Source: an uncultured bacterium (GTDB lineage Bacteria; Bacillota; Clostridia; Oscillospirales; Acutalibacteraceae). From it: a DNA stretch of 20,487 nucleotides. The notes under the pieces are model-generated. The model did no database searches, was not told where the DNA came from, and saw only the letters and a list, made by a program, of their open reading frames with translations. The position numbers were made by a program, and so were the translations under genes. Each line of letters begins with the position of its first letter. The stretch's first letter is position 1. The DNA is taken from contig CAJMRT010000036.1 in assembly GCA_905215855.1 (NCBI GenBank), positions 1 to 20,487 of the forward strand. Reading direction: 5' to 3'. This document shows, piece by piece, positions 1 to 7,305 of this stretch.

Positions 1-366
1 GGTATTTTTAGATGTTTTTACCACAGCGTGAGAAGTCACTAATTCACAGAAATTATACAGAATCATACGGGCATTGATTTCCTGAAGGATTCCATCATAC
101 TTGCTGCACCCCAGATCAATCAGGATGCCGTCCGTCTCATGAAGGAGCTTTACGGCATCGACACGGAGAAAAAGCAGTATTCTAAGCTGATATCAAGCAT
201 CCCGGAGCCAGACATCTCCATGGGTTGTGATGTAGGTTGTCCGTTTATCGGCAGAGCGTTTGATGACAACTGGAAACTTGAAGATCCGACAGGAAAAACG
301 GATGATGATTTCAGGGGGGTTATACAGCAGATCGAGAAGAATATTCTAGAATTAAAGAAAAAATGA
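1..366 (+). pseudogene. Decayed arsenate reductase-like (LMW phosphatase family) gene, 5' end outside or at window edge
   Basis: Frame 1 from base 1 can be aligned along a thioredoxin-coupled ArsC-type protein, which reduces arsenate with a P-loop cysteine. The C-terminal half is well kept: PQINQDAVRLMKELYGID, then MGCDVGCPF and WKLEDPTGKTDDDF. The N-terminal part is damaged. Where the family has CxxNSCRSQ the frame reads CFYHSVRSH and then an in-frame TAA at 40-42, and the following 20 or so residues match only weakly. The segment before MGC also looks about two residues short. The longest ATG-started piece (139-366, 75 aa) lacks the catalytic P-loop, so it should not be an active reductase. 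I infer a pseudogene; a sequencing error could explain the stop but not the degraded N-terminus. A strong terminator follows. Confidence 0.6.
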
Positions 367-390
367 TTGCAATATAAATTCCAGTTTATC

Positions 391-426
391 AAGCCCTTTG
401 AGAAATTTTTTCTCAAAGGGCTTTTT
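391..426 (+). terminator. Rho-independent terminator after the arsC-like remnant
   Basis: Perfect 15-bp stem (391-405 with 409-423) around a three-base loop, running into five T residues at 422-426. It lies 24 bases after the stop codon of the arsenate-reductase remnant. Confidence 0.9.
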
Positions 427-451
427 AAATATTATTTGTATCAGGTATAAT
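423..451 (+). promoter_or_regulatory. Weak candidate sigma-A promoter upstream of the 535 gene
   Basis: A perfect TATAAT at 446-451 lies about 85 bases before the start codon. The -35 position at 17-base spacing (423-428, TTTTAA) is poor and overlaps the terminator T-run. Only the -10 box supports this call. Confidence 0.35.
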
Positions 452-534
452 AAAACTGTCGAAGGCACAGTAATTCTGATAAGCCTGTTGCTTTTGAAAA
501 AACAAAATAAAAATGTAACTTTGGGAGAATGAAA

Positions 535-1002
535 ATGAATAACGAAATTATTATATCGCATATCAGTATGCCGTACGGAGTGTTGCATGATCAAAAATTG
601 AATTCTGTAAAATGCGAAAATAAGCAAATGATTTTTACATTTGATATTAAAATATTTCCGCAGAATTATATCGGCGATTGTTATAAACAGTACGAATGTT
701 ATAAGCATTGTGATATGATTGTGGAAATGAAAGAGGAGTCTTTTAACGATTTTAATTTTGTTTCGGCAACTGATAAAAACGGAAAATTTGAAGGTATCTC
801 CTTGTCACAGGCTGAGTTTATTAATGCAATCAATAATGCTTATACAGCTGAATTTATAGATTGTTTTGCAAATAACAGCGAATTAAAAATTGAATTGAGT
901 GTTAATTATTACGACGCTGAAAAGCAATATAAAAAATACCGCAAATTCAGCATTTGCAATATCACACTCTCCGCTGAAAAAGTGACTTGGAATTGGTATT
1001 GA
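535..1002 (+). CDS. Hypothetical protein, 155 aa
   Basis: I do not recognise this protein. The start is taken at ATG 535 because GGGAG at 523-527 is seven bases upstream; an ATG at 529 in the same frame is too close to that site. The product is A+T-rich in codon use, has no signal peptide or membrane segment, and is rich in aromatic residues, Asn and Lys, with scattered cysteines (for example CYKQYECYKHC in the first half). Alternating hydrophobic residues suggest a mostly beta or alpha+beta cytoplasmic domain. The nitrilase-family gene starts 22 bases after its stop, so the two are probably co-transcribed. No function is proposed. Confidence 0.75.
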   Translation: MNNEIIISHISMPYGVLHDQKLNSVKCENKQMIFTFDIKIFPQNYIGDCYKQYECYKHCDMIVEMKEESFNDFNFVSATDKNGKFEGISLSQAEFINAINNAYTAEFIDCFANNSELKIELSVNYYDAEKQYKKYRKFSICNITLSAEKVTWNWY

Positions 1003-1024
1003 ATTAAAGAAAAGAAGTGAAAAT

Positions 1025-1822
1025 ATGCGACTGGCAATGGTGCAGATGTCAAATTCGGGCAGCGTTAAATTGAATTTTGAAAAGAGTATTGCGGCAATTA
1101 GAGAAGCGGCTGAAAACGGTGCCGAACTCGTATTGTTCCCCGAAGTTCAGCTGACGGAGTTTTTTCCGCAATACAGAAACAGAGATGTCAGTGACTACGC
1201 AGTTACGCTTGATTCTGAAATTGTAAAAGGCTTTTGCAATGCCTGCAAGGACAATAAAATTATGGCTGTGCCGAATGTCTATCTTTCGGAAACCGGCAAA
1301 AATTACGATGCAAGTATCTTGATTGGCAAGAACGGTAGTATTATAGACGTTCAGAAAATGGTTCACATTGCTCAGGCGGACAAGTTCTTTGAACAGGATT
1401 ACTACACTCCGTCCGATGATGGCTTTAAGGTGTTTGATACGGAGTACGGCAAAATCGGAATTGTTGTGTGCTTTGACAGGCATTATCCCGAAAGCATAAG
1501 AACCGAAGTGCTGAAAGGTGCAGATTTGATATTGATTCCGACCGTGAATACAAAAGCAGAACCGTTCGAAATGTTTGAGTGGGGGTTGAGAGTTCAGGCT
1601 TTCCAAAACAGCGTTGCGGTAGCTATGTGCAACCGTGTCGGCAAAGAAGACGAAATGACCTTTTCGGGTGAGTCCGTTGCAGTAGATGCAAACGGAAATG
1701 TTATCACAAAAGCAGATGATTCAGAGCAAATTGTCTATGTCGATATAGATGTATCCCAACCGCAAAAAATAAGAACTTCCAAACCATACACTCAGTTGAG
1801 AAGAACCGAATTTTATGAGTGA
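1025..1822 (+). CDS. Carbon-nitrogen hydrolase (nitrilase superfamily), 265 aa
   Basis: A cytoplasmic amidase-type enzyme that breaks non-peptide C-N bonds through a Glu-Lys-Cys triad. All three positions are visible: Glu40 in LVLFPEVQLTEF, Lys111 in VQKMVHIAQ, and Cys149 in GIVVCFDRHYPES. The length is normal for a single-domain family member, so there is no fused glutaminase partner domain. The start follows an AAGAAGTGA-type ribosome site. The extended segment after the Lys (AQADKFFEQDYYTP) resembles N-carbamoyl amino acid or agmatine/carbamoylputrescine hydrolase relatives, but the substrate cannot be assigned. It is probably the second gene of a two-gene unit with the unknown protein at 535, ended by the hairpin at 1912-1955. 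Confidence 0.88.
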   Translation: MRLAMVQMSNSGSVKLNFEKSIAAIREAAENGAELVLFPEVQLTEFFPQYRNRDVSDYAVTLDSEIVKGFCNACKDNKIMAVPNVYLSETGKNYDASILIGKNGSIIDVQKMVHIAQADKFFEQDYYTPSDDGFKVFDTEYGKIGIVVCFDRHYPESIRTEVLKGADLILIPTVNTKAEPFEMFEWGLRVQAFQNSVAVAMCNRVGKEDEMTFSGESVAVDANGNVITKADDSEQIVYVDIDVSQPQKIRTSKPYTQLRRTEFYE

Positions 1823-1879
1823 TGCGGATAAATAAGCTTATAATCTTATTTTGAAAATTAAAATCATTACAAAATTTAT

Positions 1880-1955
1880 AGACATATTTGTAAATGTGGC
1901 TGTTGAAAATGAAAGGTACTCCATATTATTCAAAAACTAATATGGGGTGCCTTTT
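1880..1955 (+). repeat. Intergenic repeat, copy A (conserved leader plus hairpin)
   Basis: Bases 1897-1922 are identical over 26 positions to 8181-8206 (copy B). Similarity also covers the preceding AGACATATTT block (1880-1889 and 8165-8174). The 26-base block forms the left side of a hairpin. The two copies differ in the upper stem and loop, yet both still pair there, so structure rather than loop sequence is conserved. Copy A lies after the nitrilase gene and before the FHA/ABC operon promoter. Confidence 0.85.
1912..1955 (+). terminator. Terminator-like hairpin in repeat copy A
   Basis: Stem 1912-1928 with 1938-1954: 17 pairs including two G-T wobbles, a nine-base loop, and a short T-run at 1952-1955. 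It probably ends the nitrilase transcript, although it lies 90 bases after the stop codon. Confidence 0.65.
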
Positions 1956-1982
1956 ATCTTTTATTGTGATTTGGTAAAATAA

Positions 1983-2032
1983 TCATTATTAGCGATAATC
2001 ATGCTGAATAATGGCATGAAGTCTCATTATTA
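1983..2032 (+). repeat. Cluster of short direct and inverted repeats upstream of the FHA/ABC promoter
   Basis: TCATTATTA occurs at 1983-1991 and 2024-2032, with the inverse AATAATG between them and a CATGC/GCATG inverted pair at 2000-2004 and 2014-2018. It lies 64-113 bases upstream of the -35 box, where an activator could bind. The region is A+T-rich, so chance is a real alternative. Confidence 0.3.
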
Positions 2033-2095
2033 AAAGGTATAAATTATAGAAAACTAAAAAATGTGTAAAAGTTATCTAAAAGATTTGCAATGGCA

Positions 2096-2124
2096 TTGAC
2101 TATAAATGATAATTATTGTACAAT
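2096..2124 (+). promoter_or_regulatory. Sigma-A promoter of the FHA/ABC/kinase operon
   Basis: TTGACT at 2096-2101, a 17-base spacer, and TACAAT at 2119-2124, with TG immediately before the -10 box. The predicted transcript start is near 2131, leaving a leader of about 65 bases. No other comparable promoter is evident in the short gaps of the operon, so the five genes are probably one transcript. Confidence 0.75.
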
Positions 2125-2196
2125 TATTTTGTATAGATTTAAAACTTGTGTATTTGTTTTGTATAAATTGAGCGTAAATGATGAGGGGGTTTGTAT

Positions 2197-3732
2197 ATGA
2201 GTATTGAGAAAACGGTGTATTATACTCCTGCGGAAGCAAAGGGTGCAACTCTTGTTGTGATAGATAAAGCAAAGATGCCAAAACAGGTTGAACTCAGGGG
2301 TGATATGACCTTTGGCAGAGAATATCCACAGTCGACAAGTGACATTAGGGTTAATTCAAGTATAGTAGGCAGAAATCATGGAGAATTCATTTACGATGAT
2401 TCCAGTGATACATATTATTATATTGATAAAAATAGCATAAACGGTACATTTATAAATGGGAACAAATTAGCGCCGTATAATCAGAGAGGCTCAAAAGCAG
2501 TTGAATTATTTGATGGTGATATTATAAGGGTTGATAGATCCAATCTTTATGATCCACATCCCGAATCAGTGATTATGATGTTTAACCGCAGCTTGTCGCC
2601 TGATGAAAAGTGGGAATCAGCAAGTACAAAAGGAAAATCCAAGATGACGATAGGCAGAGGTGAAAGTAACTATATCAGACTTGACGATATTATGGCATCA
2701 AGGGAACATGCTGTAATTGAATATGGTGAACGAGGAACAGCCATTTTTGACAGAAACAGCCAAAATGGCATTTATGTAAACGGCAGAAAAGTAAATGGTT
2801 CGATGCCCCTGTTCTGTAATGATGTTATAAGAATTGCAAATACTTTTTTAATATTTACAGACAATGCAATTTTTTATAATCATGCAGGTGAAAAGGCTGG
2901 CCTTTTGTCAGTTAAGATAGAAAAAAAGGCAGTTAATCATGGTAAGAAAATATTGATTAAAGATATTAACTTTCAGGCCGACTCTGGAGAATTTATTCTT
3001 ATACTGGGTGGGTCAGGTGCCGGAAAAACTACACTAGTAAATGCTATTCTTGGTGACGGAAAAGCAGACGGTAAGGTTATGCTTGACGGACTTAATCTTT
3101 ATGAGAATTTTAATACTATGAAATCGCAAATTGGTATTGTACCTCAGTTTATCAATTTGAGACTGAATGATAAAGTAAACAGTACACTTATGGACATCGC
3201 GGACATAAAATTGGACAAAAAATATTATTCAAAGCAAGATAAACGCAAGAGAATTGATGATATTATGAATCGTCTTGGTATAAAAAATCTTGAAAACCAT
3301 CTTATAAGTCAGCTTAGTGGAGGCCAAAAGAAGAAAGTTTCGGTTGCAGCTCAATTGGTTGGTTTTCAAAAGGTATTTATTTGCGATGAACCTGATTCAG
3401 GTCTTGATGCCGCTTCAAGAATGCAGCAAATGGAAATATTAAAAGAAATTTCATTAAGTGAAAAAATAGTTATGGTTATATCTCATGAGCCTGATGACGC
3501 AATTGACAGAAATACAGGAGAATATTTATTTACAAAAGTACTTGTTCTTGCAAAAAGCAGTAAAGATAATTGTGGACATCTTGCTTTTTTTGGAAGCCCG
3601 CAGGATGCACTGAAACATTTTGAAGTGAATAAACTTCAGAATATTATGGTGAAGATAAACCCTGACTATGAAGGGGGACAAGGATTGGCTGATTATTACA
3701 TAGACAGGTTTAATTCTAAAGGTAGAGGGTGA
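2197..3732 (+). CDS. Double-FHA ABC transporter ATP-binding protein, 511 aa
   Basis: The ATPase half of an ABCG-like transporter carrying phosphothreonine-reading FHA domains. FHA1 is at about residues 36-115 (TFGRE, GRNHGEF, NSINGTFINGNKL). FHA2 is at about 148-222 (TIGRGES, ASREHAVIEY, NSQNGIYVNGRKV). The ABC domain has Walker A GGSGAGKTT from residue 271, signature LSGGQKKK from 373, Walker B VFICDEPDSGLD near 393 and a switch His in VISHEPDD near 430. FHA1 has Gly where the usual SRxH motif has Ser, while FHA2 keeps SREH. Start ATG 2197 has GAGGGGG seven bases upstream; the in-frame TTG at 2191 is too close to it. The permease gene follows almost immediately. Family knowledge (Rv1747 of Mycobacterium) suggests that kinase phosphorylation controls such transporters. 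Confidence 0.92.
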   Translation: MSIEKTVYYTPAEAKGATLVVIDKAKMPKQVELRGDMTFGREYPQSTSDIRVNSSIVGRNHGEFIYDDSSDTYYYIDKNSINGTFINGNKLAPYNQRGSKAVELFDGDIIRVDRSNLYDPHPESVIMMFNRSLSPDEKWESASTKGKSKMTIGRGESNYIRLDDIMASREHAVIEYGERGTAIFDRNSQNGIYVNGRKVNGSMPLFCNDVIRIANTFLIFTDNAIFYNHAGEKAGLLSVKIEKKAVNHGKKILIKDINFQADSGEFILILGGSGAGKTTLVNAILGDGKADGKVMLDGLNLYENFNTMKSQIGIVPQFINLRLNDKVNSTLMDIADIKLDKKYYSKQDKRKRIDDIMNRLGIKNLENHLISQLSGGQKKKVSVAAQLVGFQKVFICDEPDSGLDAASRMQQMEILKEISLSEKIVMVISHEPDDAIDRNTGEYLFTKVLVLAKSSKDNCGHLAFFGSPQDALKHFEVNKLQNIMVKINPDYEGGQGLADYYIDRFNSKGRG

Positions 3733-3737
3733 ACATA

Positions 3738-4586
3738 ATGAATAGTGTTTCATTTGGTAAACAGACAATAGTATATTTTAAAAAAATTGCCCGCATTGCG
3801 GTTCGTGAAAAGGTATGGATTTTTCTTGCGTTTGCATTGATTATTTCCCTTATAGTATCACTTGTTGTGAGTGGTGATATGTTTGAAGATTATGAAAGTA
3901 CAAAATCAGGTTTTTTCACACTTGCCTCAGCTTGCATTTGGATAGGAATTTTCAATTCAATACAAAGCATATGTAAAGAACATGATATTATCCGTTCAGA
4001 TTATAGACAGGGTATGAAACTTTCTTCATATGTTTGTGCTCATGTACTGTGGCAAGCAGTTTTGTGCCTTGCACAGACGGCAATAATATTTATTGTATGT
4101 TGTTCCTTTGGATTTTTCGGAGAAGCTGACAGTAAAGGCGTTTTCTTTCCTGCTTATGCCGAGTATTTTATTACCATATTTATGCTGACATTTGGATCAG
4201 CAGTAATGGGTCTTATGGTATCATCATTTTCCGGAACGCCTACAACTGCTATGAAAATAATGCCGTTTGTACTTATATTGCAATTGATTATGAGTGGTGT
4301 TCTTTTTGAACTCTCCGGTTTTGCAGAAAATTGTGCGTATATTACATATAGCAAATGGGGTATGTCGGCTTTTGGCAGCACAGCAGACCTTAATAGTCTT
4401 GACCATTCTCTTATAAAAGAACTTCCGGAACTAGCGGACCAGCTTAAAGATCAGTTTGAAGCTGAAAGTTGTTTTAATCATGACTCGGCAACTCTTTTGA
4501 CTTCATGGTTGTGGTGTTTTTGTATTACAGTTGTAAGTTCAGCTGTAAGTATATTTAGTTTAAAGATTAAAAACAGAGATTCATAA
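3738..4586 (+). CDS. ABC-2 type (ABCG-like) transporter permease, 282 aa
   Basis: An integral membrane partner for the FHA-ATPase just upstream. About six hydrophobic segments are visible: near residues 25-45 (IFLAFALIISLIVSLVV), then FFTLASACIWIGIF, VLWQAVLCLAQTAIIFIVCC, FITIFMLTFGSAVMGLMV, IMPFVLILQLIMSGVLF and, at the C-terminus, WLWCFCITVVSSAVSIF. This is the six-helix plan of ABC-2/ABCG permeases; a dimer would be needed for a full transporter. ATG 3738 is preferred because AGAGGGTG precedes it at suitable spacing. A GTG at 3729 in the same frame would overlap the upstream stop. Such permeases usually export lipids, polysaccharide precursors, peptides or drugs; the substrate here is unknown. 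Confidence 0.88.
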   Translation: MNSVSFGKQTIVYFKKIARIAVREKVWIFLAFALIISLIVSLVVSGDMFEDYESTKSGFFTLASACIWIGIFNSIQSICKEHDIIRSDYRQGMKLSSYVCAHVLWQAVLCLAQTAIIFIVCCSFGFFGEADSKGVFFPAYAEYFITIFMLTFGSAVMGLMVSSFSGTPTTAMKIMPFVLILQLIMSGVLFELSGFAENCAYITYSKWGMSAFGSTADLNSLDHSLIKELPELADQLKDQFEAESCFNHDSATLLTSWLWCFCITVVSSAVSIFSLKIKNRDS

Positions 4587-4604
4587 TTTGTTGGCGGTGG
4601 CATC

Positions 4605-5408
4605 ATGAAAAATGATAATTTGATAAAATATAATGTATATGTTTCTACTAATGTAGGTAAGGTAAGACATGAAAATGAAGATAACTTTGCAGTAAATACA
4701 ACAATAAAATCAATTAACAGTAAAAATCAAAATATCCGTGGAAAGGCTATGTCAGAACCGTTAATGTGTTCTGTATTTGACGGAATGGGTGGCGAATCAA
4801 ACGGAGAAGAGGCTTCTGAAATAGCTGCTCTTGTTTCTGTTGAGTTTTTTAAGTATATAAAAAAAAGCGGAAAATCTGTTGAGAAATGCATAGACAGCTT
4901 TGTCGGTGAAAGCAGCAACGAAATAATTAAGGCTGGTAATGAAAAGAAAGTTAAACGAAGTGGAAGCACTTTTGCAATGGCATATTGTTGCGATGGAATA
5001 ATAAAAACTTTTTCACTTGGCGATTCGAGAATTTATCTTTATTCAAATAATTTTTTAAGACAGATTTCAAATGACCACACACTGGCTGTAAAAAAATATC
5101 TTGCAAATATATATACAATGGAGGAAGCAAAAGCTAGTCCTGATAAACATAAATTGACGGCTTTTCTTGGTCTCGATGAGGAACATAGAAATAAAAAAGC
5201 GGAACATTATCCTGATATCAAGCTTGAGCAGGACGAAAAATTGGTTATTTGTACAGATGGATTGTATGATATGTGTAGTGATGATGAGATTCTTGAAGTG
5301 TTAAAAAATAATGATGAAAATCTTACTGCAAAGCTTGTTAATAAAGCACTTGAAAAAGGTGGAGAGGATAATGTGACCTGTATGATTATAGAAAGGGTAT
5401 ATAAATAA
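4605..5408 (+). CDS. PP2C-family protein Ser/Thr phosphatase, 267 aa
   Basis: A metal-dependent phosphatase that removes phosphate from Ser/Thr, expected to reverse the action of the kinase encoded next. PP2C motifs occur in order: RHENEDNFAV (residues 21-30), VFDGMGGESNGEEAS (57-71, metal-binding Asp59), GSTFAMAY (120-127), SLGDSRIYLY (137-146), SNDHTLA (155-161), VICTDGLYDM (214-223, Asp218) and GGEDNVT (252-258, Asp255). The chain is one catalytic domain without a membrane segment, so it is cytoplasmic. The start follows GGCGGTGG, 18 bases after the permease stop. Phosphatase-kinase pairing in one operon is common in Firmicutes (PrpC/PrkC); the fixed link to an FHA transporter is the distinctive part. 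Confidence 0.93.
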   Translation: MKNDNLIKYNVYVSTNVGKVRHENEDNFAVNTTIKSINSKNQNIRGKAMSEPLMCSVFDGMGGESNGEEASEIAALVSVEFFKYIKKSGKSVEKCIDSFVGESSNEIIKAGNEKKVKRSGSTFAMAYCCDGIIKTFSLGDSRIYLYSNNFLRQISNDHTLAVKKYLANIYTMEEAKASPDKHKLTAFLGLDEEHRNKKAEHYPDIKLEQDEKLVICTDGLYDMCSDDEILEVLKNNDENLTAKLVNKALEKGGEDNVTCMIIERVYK

Positions 5409-5431
5409 CAGTTATTAGGAGAGGTATGAGA

Positions 5432-7282
5432 ATGTATTGTTATAGTTGTATGAATGAAATAAAAGACGGTAATTACTGCTATAAGTGTATGAAAGAGAAT
5501 GTTCCTGAATCATCTTCTCATCAATTAAAAGCGGGTACTGTTCTACACGGAAAGTATTTTGTAGGAAATCCTATAGGTGAGGGTGGCTTTGGAATAACTT
5601 ATATTGGAAAGGATACTGTTCTTGGTAAAAGAGTTGCGATAAAAGAATTTTTCCCTTCTGGAAGTGCAAACCGTAATAATGATGTTTCAAATAATGTTGA
5701 ACCGAATTCCTCCTCAAAAGAAGCGTTTTTTGAAAAAGGAAAACAGAATTTTCTTGTAGAGGCCAGAAGTCTTGCTCATTATGACAATGAACCGGGTATT
5801 GTAGATGTTATAGATTTTTTTGAAGAAAATAATACTGTTTACATAATAATGGAATATCTTGATGGAATTAACCTAAATGAATTTTTAAATAAAAACGGCG
5901 TCTTTAGTGCTGAAACTTTATTTGGCCTTATGTTGCCGATTATGAAATCACTTGAAAAAATTCATGCTGATGGGGTAGTACATCGTGATATTACTCCGGA
6001 CAATATCATGTACCTGTATGATGGAACATTGAAACTTATGGATTTTGGCTCAGCAAGGTTTATCACAAATGAGTCAAGTGATGTGTCGGTAATATTAAAA
6101 GAAGGGTATGCACCCGAAGAACAATACCATAAAAATGGCAAACAAGGTCCATGGACAGATGTTTATGGTATGTGTGCTACTATGTATAAATGTATTACAG
6201 GAGAAATTCCCGAAGGCGGTTTGGACAGAATCCGTGAGGATAAATTAAAAAAACCGTCGGAACTTGGTATAAATATAAGCCAGCCGCTTGAAAAAGTTCT
6301 AATGTATGGAATGGCAGTTTTTCATGAGAATCGTTGCCAAAATATGACAGAACTTATGGATATGACTAAAAGAGCTCTCAATAGTGAACAAATTACCATA
6401 AATAAAAAAGATACTGTTTCAGATGAAATAAATAAAACCAAAATGGCCGATGAGGTATACAGAACGCAAGCAGCAGATGAAATCTATAACAATCGTTCTC
6501 AAGACAGATATGTATCAGAAGAACCTATTCATCAAAGTCATAATGGTGTTATGTATGAAAAATCTTCTAATCAAAAGCCAAAAAAGAAAAATACAGGACT
6601 GATTATAGGAATAATAGTTGTTGTTATTGCAATCGTTGGTGCAGCAGTTGCTTTTGGTGTGTTAGGAAACAATTCTAATAATAAAAGTACCGATGATGAT
6701 AATCCATCAACTGTTGTTGAAACGACAGAAGAACAGACGACTGTCGAAGAAACAACGGAACCTCAAACCGAGGAAACTACACAGGAACCGGAAACTATAG
6801 TTCTTGTCCAGGTTCCTGATGTTGAAGGAATGAAGTTGGACGATGCAATTGATGAAATTGAAAGAAGAAATTTAAAATATAACATAAAACTTGAAGAAAG
6901 TGACAGAATTGACCTTGATTATGTAATAAGTCAGTCGCCTGTTGGGGGAAGGGAAGTTGAAGAAGGTGAAACTGTTACAATTTATATTTCAAAGACTTCA
7001 CTGCAACCTGAAACAGAAGAACCAACCACTGTAAGCTTGATTGATAACGGAAGTACAATGTTGTACTGCCGTGCAAGCGATTTTGCTACATTGCGTGAAT
7101 CACCATCAAGAAGCAGTAAGTCAATTATCAAAATACTTACAGGCGAAACAGTTGATAAACTTGGAGAATCCGGAGATTTCTATTATGTGCGTTTTGGAAA
7201 CGATACAGGTTATGTGCTTAAAGACTTTTTCTCACGTGATCCCAATGCCCCTTTAAATTATGATGACGGCAATCCGGATTGA
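5432..7282 (+). CDS. Membrane Ser/Thr protein kinase with zinc ribbon, PASTA and SH3 domains, 616 aa
   Basis: Order of domains, numbered from ATG 5432: a CxxC...CxxC zinc-ribbon-like knuckle (Cys3, 6, 16, 19); a Hanks-type kinase at about 38-310 with glycine loop GEGGFGITYIG, VAIKEFFP (Lys71), HRDITPDN (Asp186), MDFGSAR (Asp204) and GYAPEEQY in the activation segment; a charged linker; one membrane helix at about 389-412; a Thr/Glu-rich stalk; one PASTA domain at about 457-520 (VPDVEGMKLDDAI, SQSPVGGREVEEG, VTIYIS); and a bacterial SH3-like domain at about 543-600 (LRESPSRSSKSI, GYVLKDFF). The kinase faces the cytoplasm and PASTA/SH3 face the wall, where they likely sense peptidoglycan. Start 5432 has AGGAGAGG seven bases upstream; ATG 5426 is too close. 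Probable targets are the FHA-ATPase or its partners. Confidence 0.92.
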   Translation: MYCYSCMNEIKDGNYCYKCMKENVPESSSHQLKAGTVLHGKYFVGNPIGEGGFGITYIGKDTVLGKRVAIKEFFPSGSANRNNDVSNNVEPNSSSKEAFFEKGKQNFLVEARSLAHYDNEPGIVDVIDFFEENNTVYIIMEYLDGINLNEFLNKNGVFSAETLFGLMLPIMKSLEKIHADGVVHRDITPDNIMYLYDGTLKLMDFGSARFITNESSDVSVILKEGYAPEEQYHKNGKQGPWTDVYGMCATMYKCITGEIPEGGLDRIREDKLKKPSELGINISQPLEKVLMYGMAVFHENRCQNMTELMDMTKRALNSEQITINKKDTVSDEINKTKMADEVYRTQAADEIYNNRSQDRYVSEEPIHQSHNGVMYEKSSNQKPKKKNTGLIIGIIVVVIAIVGAAVAFGVLGNNSNNKSTDDDNPSTVVETTEEQTTVEETTEPQTEETTQEPETIVLVQVPDVEGMKLDDAIDEIERRNLKYNIKLEESDRIDLDYVISQSPVGGREVEEGETVTIYISKTSLQPETEEPTTVSLIDNGSTMLYCRASDFATLRESPSRSSKSIIKILTGETVDKLGESGDFYYVRFGNDTGYVLKDFFSRDPNAPLNYDDGNPD

Positions 7283-7305
7283 TTTTATTGTTTTGAGGTG
7301 GTAGT

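Noticed and set aside
2085..2101. A 17-base string across the operon promoter's -35 box recurs at about 7655-7671 inside the C39-like gene
   Set aside because: In the gene the string encodes the conserved LAMALT segment of the family, so it is constrained there by protein function. The flanks do not match, and chance identity in A+T-rich DNA is the simpler explanation.
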